Assembly (NCBI GenBank): GCA_023405815.1
Contig: JAEXXM010000056.1
Span: forward strand, 23,337-87,336
Direction of reading: 5' to 3'
DNA from: Pseudomonadota bacterium
GTDB taxonomy: Bacteria > Pseudomonadota > Alphaproteobacteria > Rhizobiales > Hyphomicrobiaceae
Length of the DNA: 64,000 bases
Part shown: in pieces, positions 42,693 to 50,914 of the stretch
How the letters are laid out: every line of letters begins with the position of its first letter
How positions within the stretch are numbered: position 1 is the stretch's first letter
Made by a program: the position numbers and the translations under genes
Notes under the pieces: model-generated
Seen by the model: the letters and a program-made list of their open reading frames with translations, nothing else
The model's database searches: none
Told to the model about the DNA's origin: nothing

Positions 42693-43805
42693 TCAGGGCA
42701 GGGGGCCCGTCCGGTAGAGCGTCACCTCCAATCCGCCATGCGATACAGGCTCGGCGGTCAGCGAGAAGGGGAGGCCCGTCGCCCGCGCGAGCGAGGTGTC
42801 GTTGGTGATGATGCCGACGCGCCAGCCGGAGAAGTGGGTCAGCAGCCTGTCGCCAAGCGTCCGGTAGAGCGCGCGCAGACGCGTCTTCTCGCCGATGCGG
42901 TCGCCATAGGGCGGGTTGACGATGACGATGCCGGGTGGTCCTTCCGGCGCGATAAGATCCTCGACCGCGCGCTCATCAAACTGGGTGATGTCGGCGACAC
43001 CGGCCCGCTCGGCGTTGGCGCGGCTCATGCGAATGGCGCCGGCATCTCGGTCGCTGCCGTAAAAGCGGACGGCGGGTATGATGCGGCTCTCGGTCTCGCG
43101 CATGCGCTGCCAAGCCTGGGCATCGAAGGTCGCGAGCTGCTCGAAGGCGAAATGCCTCGCGCGGCCGGGCTTGAGACCTGACGCGATCTCGGCCGCCTCG
43201 ATGACGAAGGTTCCTGACCCGCACATGGGATCGAGGACGGGCTCGGTGCCGTCAAAGCCGCATTGGCGCAGAAACAACGATGCCATCGTCTCGCGCATGG
43301 GGGCCTTGGCGACGGCCTGCTTGTGGCCGCGCTTGTGCAGCAGCTCGCCGGAGGTATCGACACTAACCACGCAGAGGTCGTTCTCGATGCGGGCCTTAAT
43401 GCAGACTTCGGCCTGCTCGGAAGCGGGAGCGCCGAGTGCGTCGACGATCGCCCGCTCGATCCGCTGGGCCGCGGCGCCGGAGTGGTAGATCCGAGACTTC
43501 TTGCAGGCGGCTTCGACACGGAACGGCACGTCCTTGCGCAACACCTTGGCCCAGGGCACGCGATGGGCTCGCTTGTCGAGCTGTGAGAGGTGCTGGACGT
43601 GGAAAGAATCGATGCGCGCCATGACGCGGGTCGCGCCGCGTATCTCGAGGTTGGCGCGCCAGACCTCGGGCCAGCCGCCCTTCATGGTTACGCCACCGGG
43701 CACGGTCTTGGCCTTGAACCCGCGGGCGCGTGCCTCGGCGCATAACGGGCCTTCCAAGCCCGGAGTTGCGACAAGGAAGATCTCGAAATCGGCGTCGGTT
43801 GTCAT
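42693..43805 (-). CDS. THUMP-domain class I RNA methyltransferase (RlmL N-terminal-like)
   Basis: SAM-dependent rRNA guanine-N2 methyltransferase type, 370 residues, equal to the N-terminal half of E. coli RlmL. It has an N-terminal ferredoxin-like/THUMP region, then the Rossmann methyltransferase with LDPMCGSGTFVIEAAEIA (SAM motif I), YGSDRDAGAIRMSRANAERAG (motif II-III) and the catalytic NPPYG (VIVNPPYGDRIG). Several in-frame ATG codons precede 43805; MTTDADFEIFLVATPGLE matches the usual N-terminus. Single gene, divergent from the serine hydrolase. Confidence 0.9.
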   Translation of the reverse strand: MTTDADFEIFLVATPGLEGPLCAEARARGFKAKTVPGGVTMKGGWPEVWRANLEIRGATRVMARIDSFHVQHLSQLDKRAHRVPWAKVLRKDVPFRVEAACKKSRIYHSGAAAQRIERAIVDALGAPASEQAEVCIKARIENDLCVVSVDTSGELLHKRGHKQAVAKAPMRETMASLFLRQCGFDGTEPVLDPMCGSGTFVIEAAEIASGLKPGRARHFAFEQLATFDAQAWQRMRETESRIIPAVRFYGSDRDAGAIRMSRANAERAGVADITQFDERAVEDLIAPEGPPGIVIVNPPYGDRIGEKTRLRALYRTLGDRLLTHFSGWRVGIITNDTSLARATGLPFSLTAEPVSHGGLEVTLYRTGPLP

Positions 43806-43899
43806 AGGCGCCTGCATATTGGGGAGTCGGGCGTTCTTCGACATGTTTTTGGGGCCCTGGGGCATTGCCGCCCGCGAGGGCTGTACTATCCTTTCCGAC

Positions 43900-45039
43900 A
43901 TGATCCGCATCGGTACCATCCTGATGGCCATCATTGTGCTGCTTGCCCCCGAGGCAGGGCGAGCGGACTGGTCTCAGCGGCATGCTGCCGAGGCCGGGGG
44001 ACTGGTCCAGCGCTTCCTGCAGCGGCGGGAGGGGGTGGCTCCACCTAGTGCGCTGTCGGTTGCCATCGGCGTCGACGGCAAGCTGGTATTCGCCGAAGGG
44101 TATGGCGAGGCGCGGCCGGGCGTCCCCGCCACGGCGCGGACCGTCTATCACATCGGATCGCTCACCAAGCAGTTCACGGCGGCGGCGATGCTGAAGCTCA
44201 TTGAGAGCGGCGTGCGCGCGCCGCTTTCCCGCCAGCCGATCGGTCTCGATACACCGCTGCGCGACATCTTCGAGGGCACCGATCGCTGGGGCGCGGCGGA
44301 TCAGCCGCCCGTGACCGTCCGCAGCCTGCTGACCATGACGTCGAACCTTCCGAACTTCACGCGCGAGCCCCCTCGGGGTGCCGACCCATGGGGCGCCGTC
44401 GAGGTGCCGCAGTTGATCGCAGCGTTGAAGAACGAGGTGCCGCGCGGCTGGCCGAATACATTCGAGTACAGCAATACCGGCTATTTCCTTATCGCTCAGA
44501 TCATCGAGGCGAGCCTTCGCGACGATGGCGGCGGTCGGCTCCCAACCGCGCGCGAGTACGTGCGCGAGATGCTGCTGCGCCCGGCCGGAATGGCGCTGTC
44601 GGGGTTCGTCGGCGACTATGCGCCCGACTCGGTGATCGCCCTGCCGCAATACCGTCGCCGCCCTGCGTTCACACAGCCTCACTGGCTGGATGGCTGTGCC
44701 GACATGGCGAGCAGCGCCGTCGATCTCTTCGCGTGGGACAAGGCGTTGATGGAGGGGCGGCTCATCTCAGTCTCCAGTCGCGACGCGATGTTCTCAGACG
44801 CGGCGCGGGTCGATCCGCTCACCTACTACGGGATGGGGTGGTACGTGAGGCACGAGGATCGCCGAGACAGCTACTATCATTCCGGCTCGGTGCCCGGGTT
44901 CACATCGTACAATGCGATCGAAAGGACCCGCGAAGACGGTGAGTGGATTTCGGTCACGCTCTTGACCAACAGCGACGGCATCGCGGGATTGGATCAGCTC
45001 GCCGATGACATCTTCGGCGTCGCCCGCGATCGGCACTAA
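43900..45039 (+). CDS. Periplasmic serine hydrolase, class C beta-lactamase family
   Basis: A 379-residue exported penicillin-binding-protein-like hydrolase. A signal peptide (IGTILMAIIVLLAPEAGRA) is followed by the SxxK nucleophile motif (HIGSLTKQFTAAAML), the YxN motif (FEYSNTGYFLIAQI) and an HxG third motif (YYHSGSVPGFTSYN). Members include D-aminopeptidases, esterases and true AmpC enzymes; the HSG box and lack of other AmpC features argue against a dedicated beta-lactamase. ATG 43900 is chosen because the signal peptide starts there. Monocistronic. Confidence 0.85.
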   Translation: MIRIGTILMAIIVLLAPEAGRADWSQRHAAEAGGLVQRFLQRREGVAPPSALSVAIGVDGKLVFAEGYGEARPGVPATARTVYHIGSLTKQFTAAAMLKLIESGVRAPLSRQPIGLDTPLRDIFEGTDRWGAADQPPVTVRSLLTMTSNLPNFTREPPRGADPWGAVEVPQLIAALKNEVPRGWPNTFEYSNTGYFLIAQIIEASLRDDGGGRLPTAREYVREMLLRPAGMALSGFVGDYAPDSVIALPQYRRRPAFTQPHWLDGCADMASSAVDLFAWDKALMEGRLISVSSRDAMFSDAARVDPLTYYGMGWYVRHEDRRDSYYHSGSVPGFTSYNAIERTREDGEWISVTLLTNSDGIAGLDQLADDIFGVARDRH

Positions 45040-45653
45040 GTTTTCACGTCGTCGTAATTGACGCGATCGTGATCGCATGTGGCGGTGCGCAGTTATTGCG
45101 ATGGAATGGGCCTATTTTGACCGTCGGGAAATAGCGGCAATCGGTCTTGGAAATCAGTTTCACTGGCGGCGGGAACGCTGGCACTGGTGGCGGTCTCGGC
45201 ATGTCCTTACCGTCTGACGTGCCACGCTTTGCGGTCCGGGCGCCGAGATAACCGTTCGTCCTTCATTTTAGGTTTTCCCGGCGCCCGACCGCACTTTTTT
45301 GCCTCCGCGAGATGAGCCCAAATCTCTCGCCGAGCGCGGCAAAGATCATCAAGACATTGTGATGAGGAAATCTTTGCTGAAATCGGCGGGAACTCGTCCC
45401 CTATCTCCGGGCAAAACAGGCACCTAATGTCCTCCTGCCGCGCTACCTGAGCGGAGAATGACAAGCAGGCATTTCATGCCTTGCGAAGTCGGGCCGCATT
45501 TTTTCAAGCCGCAGCCTACGGGCATGCGGCTGGGGGTGGAGCCGCTGAATAGAGCAGACGGGATCGCCGGAGAGCGCAAGCGCTCCGCACGGGAAACCGT
45601 TGCCCGAAGCGGCTCATCGGGAAGCGCGTAAGCGTGGATACGGAGGAAGCGCA
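45040..45653. other. Long intergenic region upstream of the xoxF-type gene
   Basis: Over 600 bp without a credible gene; short frames on both strands lack family resemblance and RBS support. It should contain the promoter of the lanthanide-type dehydrogenase cluster. A 7-bp inverted repeat AGCCGCA/TGCGGCT (45507-45513 and 45525-45531, 11-nt loop) lies about 125 bp before the gene. I see no FNR box or recognisable riboswitch. Confidence 0.5.
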
Positions 45654-47546
45654 ATGCAAACGACGAGGAAAGGGGCCATCCGCTTCGCAGGCGGATTATT
45701 GGCTGCCGCCCTTCTAGGTTTTGCCGGGCCCGGCATGGCCAATGAGGAAATCGAGAAGAGGGCGCAAAACCCCGACACTTGGCCGGCACCCGGCCGCGAC
45801 AACAAGCTGACCCGGCATAGTCCGCTGAAGGACATCAACACGGACAACGTCGCCAAGCTGCAGATGGCATGGTCGCAGTCGACCGGTGCGCTGCGCGGAC
45901 ACGAAGGCCAGCCGCTGTTCATCGAGGATGTGGGCGGCAAGCCGATGATGTTCTTCATCTCGGGCTGCCCCAACATGGCTCAGTGTAACATCGCGCAGGG
46001 CCTCGATCTGTCGGATCCCGACAACCCGAAGCAGGTGTGGAACTACGTCAAGAAGGACGACCGCGACGAGTCGGCCGTGCCGCGCGCCTGCTGCGACACC
46101 GTAAACCGCGGCGCGTCCTATGCCGACGGCAAGCTCGTCTACGGCACGCTCGATGGCTACGTGATCGCGCTCGATGCCCAGACCGGCAAAGAGGCATGGG
46201 TCGTCAAGCATGCATGGCCGGAGAAGGGCGAGACCATAACGTCCGCTCCGCTCATCGCCGAGAACCTCGTCATCATCGGCTTCGGCGGCGACGAGTTTGC
46301 CGCGCGCGGCCGCGTGACGGCGTACAGCCTCGCCGACGGCAAGATGGTGTGGAACTGCCACTCCACCGGCTCGGACAAGGACGTGTGCTTCACCCCGGAG
46401 ACCAACAAGGCCAATCCGCACTATGGAACGGCCGGGCAGGACCTGGGCATCAAGACGTTTCCGAACGAGGACTGGAAGATCGGCGGCGGCGCGGCCTGGG
46501 GCTGGTACAGCTACGACCCTGCGCTGAAGCTCGTCTACTACTCGACCGGCAACCCCGGCCTGTGGAGCCCGCAGTATCGCTGCCCGGACAAGACGCACGA
46601 GGAGTGCAACACCGGTCAGTTCGACAACAAATGGTCGATGACGATCTTCGCCCGCAAGGTCGATACCGGCGAGGCCGTCTGGGCATACCAGATGACGCCC
46701 TTCGACCAGTGGGACTATGACGGCGTCAACGAGAACATCCTCGTCGACATGAATGTCGACGGCAAGGATCGCAAGGCGCTCGTGCACTTCGACCGCAACG
46801 GCTTCGCCTACGTCCTCGACCGGGCCGACGGCACGCTGCTGCGCGCCAACAAGTACGTGACGACGGACTGGGCGGAGAAGGTCGACCTGAAGACCGGGCG
46901 TCCGATCAAGGTGCGCGAGCACTCGCCGCTCGAAGTCGGCCGCAACGTCTCTGCCTGCCCGTCGGCGATGGGCGGCAAGGACCAGCAGCCGTGCTCCGTC
47001 GATCCGGCCGAGCCGAACAAGTTCTACTGCCCCACCAACAACTGGTGCATGGAACTCGAGCCGCAGGAGCGCACGCACACGCAGCAGGGCACGGTCTACG
47101 TGTTCGCGAACGTGTACATGTTCCCCGAGAAACCTGGCACGACGGGCAAGGTGAAGAAGTTCGACGTCTTGACCGGCAAGGCCGACTGGGAGATCCCGGA
47201 TCCGTATCCGAATTGGGGCGGCACGATGGTCACCGACGGCGGCCTGGTGTTCTACGGCTCGCTCGGCGGCGACTTCCGCGCGGTGGACCGCAAGTCGGGC
47301 AAGGTGCTGTGGCACCGCAAGCTCGCCTCGGGCATCATCGGCAACCCGATCTCCTACAAGGTGAAGGGCAAGCAGTACGTGTCGATCCTCGCCGGCATCG
47401 GCGGCTGGATCGGAGTGCCGGTCACGGCGGGTCTCGATCTCAACGACAAGTTCGGTGCGATCGGTGCCACCGCCATGACCAAGGCAGCCAACCTCGACAA
47501 GATTCCGCAGGCTGGCACGCTGTTCACCTTCAGGGTCTACGAGTGA
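45654..47546 (+). CDS. xoxF: Lanthanide-type (XoxF-like) PQQ-dependent alcohol dehydrogenase
   Basis: Periplasmic quinoprotein of 630 residues oxidising methanol or another alcohol and passing electrons to a c-type cytochrome. It has a signal peptide (cleaved after GFAGPGMA), beta-propeller tryptophan-docking repeats, and the adjacent-Cys PQQ motif ACCDTVNRG. The catalytic Asp354 is followed at +2 by Asp356 (QWDYDGVNE); this extra Asp is the lanthanide ligand of XoxF and related enzymes, whereas MxaF has Ala. An extra Cys pair (RCPDKTHEECNTG) is unlike XoxF5, so the clade is uncertain. GGAGGAAG precedes the ATG. First gene of a six-gene cluster; a tetraloop hairpin follows the stop. Confidence 0.88.
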   Translation: MQTTRKGAIRFAGGLLAAALLGFAGPGMANEEIEKRAQNPDTWPAPGRDNKLTRHSPLKDINTDNVAKLQMAWSQSTGALRGHEGQPLFIEDVGGKPMMFFISGCPNMAQCNIAQGLDLSDPDNPKQVWNYVKKDDRDESAVPRACCDTVNRGASYADGKLVYGTLDGYVIALDAQTGKEAWVVKHAWPEKGETITSAPLIAENLVIIGFGGDEFAARGRVTAYSLADGKMVWNCHSTGSDKDVCFTPETNKANPHYGTAGQDLGIKTFPNEDWKIGGGAAWGWYSYDPALKLVYYSTGNPGLWSPQYRCPDKTHEECNTGQFDNKWSMTIFARKVDTGEAVWAYQMTPFDQWDYDGVNENILVDMNVDGKDRKALVHFDRNGFAYVLDRADGTLLRANKYVTTDWAEKVDLKTGRPIKVREHSPLEVGRNVSACPSAMGGKDQQPCSVDPAEPNKFYCPTNNWCMELEPQERTHTQQGTVYVFANVYMFPEKPGTTGKVKKFDVLTGKADWEIPDPYPNWGGTMVTDGGLVFYGSLGGDFRAVDRKSGKVLWHRKLASGIIGNPISYKVKGKQYVSILAGIGGWIGVPVTAGLDLNDKFGAIGATAMTKAANLDKIPQAGTLFTFRVYE

Positions 47547-47568
47547 CACCGACGCGCTAATCAAAGGG

Positions 47569-47596
47569 TGCGCCCGACGAGGAATCGTCGGGCGCA
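47569..47596 (+). terminator. Tetraloop hairpin between xoxF-type and xoxJ-type genes
   Basis: A perfect 12-bp stem (TGCGCCCGACGA / its complement) closed by a GGAA tetraloop. No T-tract follows. It may partly terminate transcription or protect the 3' end of the highly expressed dehydrogenase mRNA; an analogous hairpin follows mxaF. Confidence 0.65.
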
Positions 47597-47666
47597 TCTC
47601 GCGCTTGGTCCCTTCTCGCCCCGATGCGCACGCCGCCCGGGGCGCTCATGCCAGAGTAGTCAGCTA

Positions 47667-49433
47667 ATGCGCGGCTTATCTCATCTCGCTCTCGGAGCGG
47701 TGCTTCTAATCAGCGCCGTCCTGCCGGCAAACGCCGCCCGGGACATGCAGAAGACCTTCGACGAACTGACTGCGGCGGAGAAGACGGCTGCCAAGCGCGC
47801 AGCGAAAAAGATGTACGAGGAGAAGTCGCTCGGTCGTCTCATCGTCTGCGCCGATCCGGGCAACATGCCACTTTCGGACATCAACCAAGCCGGGTTCCAG
47901 AACAAAATCGCCGAGGTTCTGGCGAACAAGCTCGGGGCGCGCCTCGAGTATTTCTGGCGGCCGTATCTCGAGCGCGGACTGACGCGCGAGACGTTCGACA
48001 CGAACATGTGCGACGTGCTGCTCGATCTGCCGGCGGTCTACGAGCCGGCGCTGACCACGATCCCGATCTACAAGTCGACCTATGTGCTCGTCTATCGCGA
48101 GGATCGCGGCCTAGCGTTCAAGAATTTCGATGATCCGGCGCTCAAGGGGCTGCGCATCGGCGTGTTCCAGACATCGAGCATACGTCAGGTCATGACGAGG
48201 AAGGGGCTCGCGCCCTACCTCAAGCTGAAGACGCTCAGCCACAACGCCGACCTCAAGCCGGAAAACCAGCCGTGGCGGCAGGTGCAGGAGGTGCTCGACG
48301 GCACGCTCGATGTCGCTGCCGTCTGGGGCCCGTTCGCCGGCTGGCTGGAGACGATGAAGGGTGCGCCGCTCGTCATCCAACCGGTCAACATGTGGGAGGA
48401 CGTCGTCCCCATGGAGTACGAGCTGGCCGCCGGCGTGCGCAAGACGGATGCGCGCCTCAAGTATCTGCTCGACATCGCGCTCGAGGATTCGAAGGCGGAG
48501 ATCGAGAGGATACTCACCGATTATGGCGTGCCGCTGGTCCAATGCAGCACCTGCCTGATTCAGGGGAACCTTCCGTCGCACGGCGCATACATCAAGCCGG
48601 CGGTGACCGAGTACAAGTCGAAGCCGGAGGCTGCATCCCCCGACCAGGTGGTTACAGACCAGCGGCTCGAGTCGTGGCTCGCAGAGGGCGCCGACCTCAC
48701 GCAGGAGCTTTCGAACGCCGTCCTCGCCAGCGACGAGCACCGGATCAGGCTGCTGGTGAAGAAGGGTGCGGACATCAACGCCCGCGACCCGCAAGGCTAC
48801 GCGCCCGTACATACCGCAGCGCGCAAACGGCATCCTGAGCTTGTGGCGCTGTTCGCCGAGCTCGGCGCCAATGTCAATGCTCCCGACAGCGACGGCATGA
48901 CACCGCTGCAGCACGCGGTGATGCGAAATCACGTGCCGACGGTGAAGGCGCTGCTCGAACGGGGCGCCGACATCGAAGGCAGGAACTCCGACGGCTACTC
49001 GCCGCTGGCGCTGGCTCTCGCCGAGGCGAAATACGAGGTGGCGAAGGTGCTGCTCGAATCCGGTGCGCACATCGACACGCGCGCGGGCCCTGACGATCTG
49101 ACGCCGCTGATGATCGCGGCCAGCCAGGTGAAGCCCGGGGAGGGCGCGATATTCCTGCCGGGGAGCACGCGCCCGCTCGATCTCGCGCGCGATCTCATCG
49201 GGCGGGGTGCGGACGTCAATGCGCAATCGAAGTCCGGGGTCACGGCGCTGATGATCGCCGCGGCGCGCAACGTAGCGCCGATGATCGGATTACTGATGCA
49301 GGCCGGTGCAAAGCCGGACCTCAGATCGGCGCAGGGAAAGACGGCCGCCGAAATTGCCGAACAGAACGGCGCGGAGGCGGCGGCGAAAGCGCTGCGGCTG
49401 ATCGGCAAGGTCTCGAACGAGGACAGTCAGTAG
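47667..49433 (+). CDS. XoxJ/MxaJ-like periplasmic binding protein fused to ankyrin repeats
   Basis: A 588-residue exported protein. A signal peptide (GAVLLISAVLPANA) precedes a solute-binding-protein-family-3 domain (about 40-310) of the quinoprotein-associated type: RLIVCADPGNMPLSDIN, FQNKIAEVLANKLGARLEYFW, MCDVLLDLPA, IYKSTYVLVYR. A QCSTCLIQG segment with a CxxC follows. Residues about 330-585 hold five to six ankyrin repeats (KKGADINARDPQGYAPVHTAA, ELGANVNAPDSDGMTPLQHAV, ERGADIEGRNSDGYSPL, GRGADVNAQSKSGVTALMIAA). MxaJ in this window has no such tail. Probably assists the XoxF-type enzyme; the ankyrin part suggests a scaffold in the periplasm. Confidence 0.88.
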   Translation: MRGLSHLALGAVLLISAVLPANAARDMQKTFDELTAAEKTAAKRAAKKMYEEKSLGRLIVCADPGNMPLSDINQAGFQNKIAEVLANKLGARLEYFWRPYLERGLTRETFDTNMCDVLLDLPAVYEPALTTIPIYKSTYVLVYREDRGLAFKNFDDPALKGLRIGVFQTSSIRQVMTRKGLAPYLKLKTLSHNADLKPENQPWRQVQEVLDGTLDVAAVWGPFAGWLETMKGAPLVIQPVNMWEDVVPMEYELAAGVRKTDARLKYLLDIALEDSKAEIERILTDYGVPLVQCSTCLIQGNLPSHGAYIKPAVTEYKSKPEAASPDQVVTDQRLESWLAEGADLTQELSNAVLASDEHRIRLLVKKGADINARDPQGYAPVHTAARKRHPELVALFAELGANVNAPDSDGMTPLQHAVMRNHVPTVKALLERGADIEGRNSDGYSPLALALAEAKYEVAKVLLESGAHIDTRAGPDDLTPLMIAASQVKPGEGAIFLPGSTRPLDLARDLIGRGADVNAQSKSGVTALMIAAARNVAPMIGLLMQAGAKPDLRSAQGKTAAEIAEQNGAEAAAKALRLIGKVSNEDSQ

Positions 49434-50245
49434 TGTCGCGTCGAAGGATGGCTCTCGTTGCTGCACAGACTACGGCGATGACGTTGTGGCTGTCGCCTGC
49501 TAACGCCGCGCCGAAAGAGTTCTCCGACGAGGACGTGACAGCGGCGCTCAAGGCCGTCATCTCCGAGCGCAGTAAGAACGGGGTATTCTCGTTCACGGAC
49601 CAGCGCACCGGCGACGAACTGGCGCTCGTGCTCGAAGATGTGCGCATCGTGCGCGGTCTGCCGGCGTTCGGCTGGTTTCCTAACGTTGCCTTCCACGACA
49701 GCCGTACACCGGCAAAGAAATACACACTCGATTTCTGGCTGAAGCCCGACGGCGACGTCCTGAAGCTGGTCGACATCCGCGTGCACAAGGCGCCACGGGC
49801 CGACGGTGCCGGCTGGATGACGACGACGCGTTCGCCGCTGGCGTGGTGGTGGCTACCGACGATGAAGCGGGCGAGCGCCGAGGCCGGGATGCCGGCCTGG
49901 AAGGTGATGGGCGCCATCCATTCCGAAATCGCCAAGGCCGCGAAGGACAAGCGGATTCCCATTGCAGTCGAGATTGGCGGCAGCACAGGGGTGCTGCAGT
50001 TCGTCGATATCGAGCAGCCGGTGGGAAGGTCGAAGACCGACGACAGGTATTTTGCCTGTGCCCTACTTCGAAAGTTTGGAACCGAGCCAGTCTTTTATTC
50101 GACCGCGTACTGGCTCGATGGCAAGACGAACCTAGTTACCGCAGGCGGCATCAGGCAAATCGATGTCGACCGTAATGGCGGAGGCAAAGCGGCGACAGAA
50201 CCGCGTTGTGACTTCGGGGGTGTGGCCTTCGACGTCGTCGACTGA
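49433..50245 (+). CDS. Secreted protein of unknown function in the xox cluster
   Basis: A 270-residue protein with a probable signal peptide (LVAAQTTAMTLWLSPANA). The mature part starts EFSDEDVTAALKAVISERSKNGVF and contains mixed alpha/beta segments, FWLKPDGDVLKLVDIRVHK, a WWWLPTMKR stretch and two Cys (YFACALLR, PRCDFGG). No family is recognised. The GTG start at 49433 overlaps the preceding TAG by one base and has GAGGA nine bases upstream, so it is translationally linked to the ankyrin protein and followed by the cytochrome gene 29 bp on. This placement suggests an accessory subunit or maturation factor for the dehydrogenase. Confidence 0.75.
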   Translation: MSRRRMALVAAQTTAMTLWLSPANAAPKEFSDEDVTAALKAVISERSKNGVFSFTDQRTGDELALVLEDVRIVRGLPAFGWFPNVAFHDSRTPAKKYTLDFWLKPDGDVLKLVDIRVHKAPRADGAGWMTTTRSPLAWWWLPTMKRASAEAGMPAWKVMGAIHSEIAKAAKDKRIPIAVEIGGSTGVLQFVDIEQPVGRSKTDDRYFACALLRKFGTEPVFYSTAYWLDGKTNLVTAGGIRQIDVDRNGGGKAATEPRCDFGGVAFDVVD

Positions 50246-50274
50246 GGCTTGGGGAAACAGAACAGGGACACTCA

Positions 50275-50829
50275 ATGTACAGACTACTCGGCAAGGCAGC
50301 GCTCGCACTCGCGCTCGGTGCTGTCATTGCATACGTCGATCCGATCTCGGCTGCGGACCAGAACGCTCCGCCAATTCCGCCCAAGCAGGCCGAAGGTCCG
50401 GCCCCGGAACCGCTGCCGATGGACGAGCTCAAGAAGTCGATGAAGCCGCTCGAGCGCGTTGCCTCGGCGCCGAAGGGCACCTTGAAGAATCCATATACCG
50501 ACGACGCGGAAGCGATCGCCCAGGGCAAGAAGCTCTACTTCGGCAAGAGCTGCAACGGTTGTCACGGGGGCGGGGGCGGCGGCGGCATGTGTCCGCCTCT
50601 CACCAATACGGTTTGGGTCTACGGAAGCGACGACGACACGCTTTTCCGCCTCGTCTCCCTCGGCAGCGACGAGCTGAAGAAAGCGGGCTATTCGCGCAAG
50701 GGCACCGAAAGTGTCGTCGGTCCGATGCCACCTTTCGGCGAGCTGATCGATAGCGACCAGGACCTGTGGAAGATCATCGCGTGGATCCGTACCGTCTATG
50801 CGGGTCCGAAAGAGAGACGCAACTGGTGA
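50275..50829 (+). CDS. xoxG: Periplasmic c-type cytochrome of the xox cluster (XoxG-type)
   Basis: A 184-residue exported monoheme cytochrome. Signal peptide (ALALGAVIAYVDPISAA), a proline-rich linker, then the heme motif Cys93-Asn-Gly-Cys96-His97 directly followed by seven glycines and MCPPLTNT. A likely distal Met is in VVGPMPPFGEL. The C-terminal DLWKIIAWIRTVYAG helix is typical of methanol-oxidation cytochromes such as MxaG/XoxG. It is the expected electron acceptor of the PQQ enzyme two genes upstream. The poly-glycine loop after the heme motif is unusual and absent from MxaG in this window. Confidence 0.85.
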   Translation: MYRLLGKAALALALGAVIAYVDPISAADQNAPPIPPKQAEGPAPEPLPMDELKKSMKPLERVASAPKGTLKNPYTDDAEAIAQGKKLYFGKSCNGCHGGGGGGGMCPPLTNTVWVYGSDDDTLFRLVSLGSDELKKAGYSRKGTESVVGPMPPFGELIDSDQDLWKIIAWIRTVYAGPKERRNW

Positions 50830-50837
50830 CGGGCTTG

Positions 50838-50868
50838 GCGCGCGGCCAATCGAGCGTTGGCCGCGCGC
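50838..50868 (+). terminator. Hairpin after the xox-cluster cytochrome gene
   Basis: A perfect 12-bp stem (GCGCGCGGCCAA / TTGGCCGCGCGC) with a 7-nt loop, nine bases after the cytochrome stop. No T-tract. It lies in the 85-bp gap before the binding-protein gene and may be a processing or partial termination site. Confidence 0.6.
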
Positions 50869-50914
50869 GAACCTGTGATTTGACGATGCTCTTCGGGGCT
50901 GCCTTACAAGAAGA

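Noticed and set aside
45207..45464. Minus-strand frame of 85 codons in the xoxF leader
   Set aside because: No RBS, no family resemblance, mixed composition; treated as noncoding.
45714..47597. Long minus-strand frame opposite the xoxF-type gene
   Set aside because: Covers the dehydrogenase gene in antisense with no family features; the plus-strand protein is certain.
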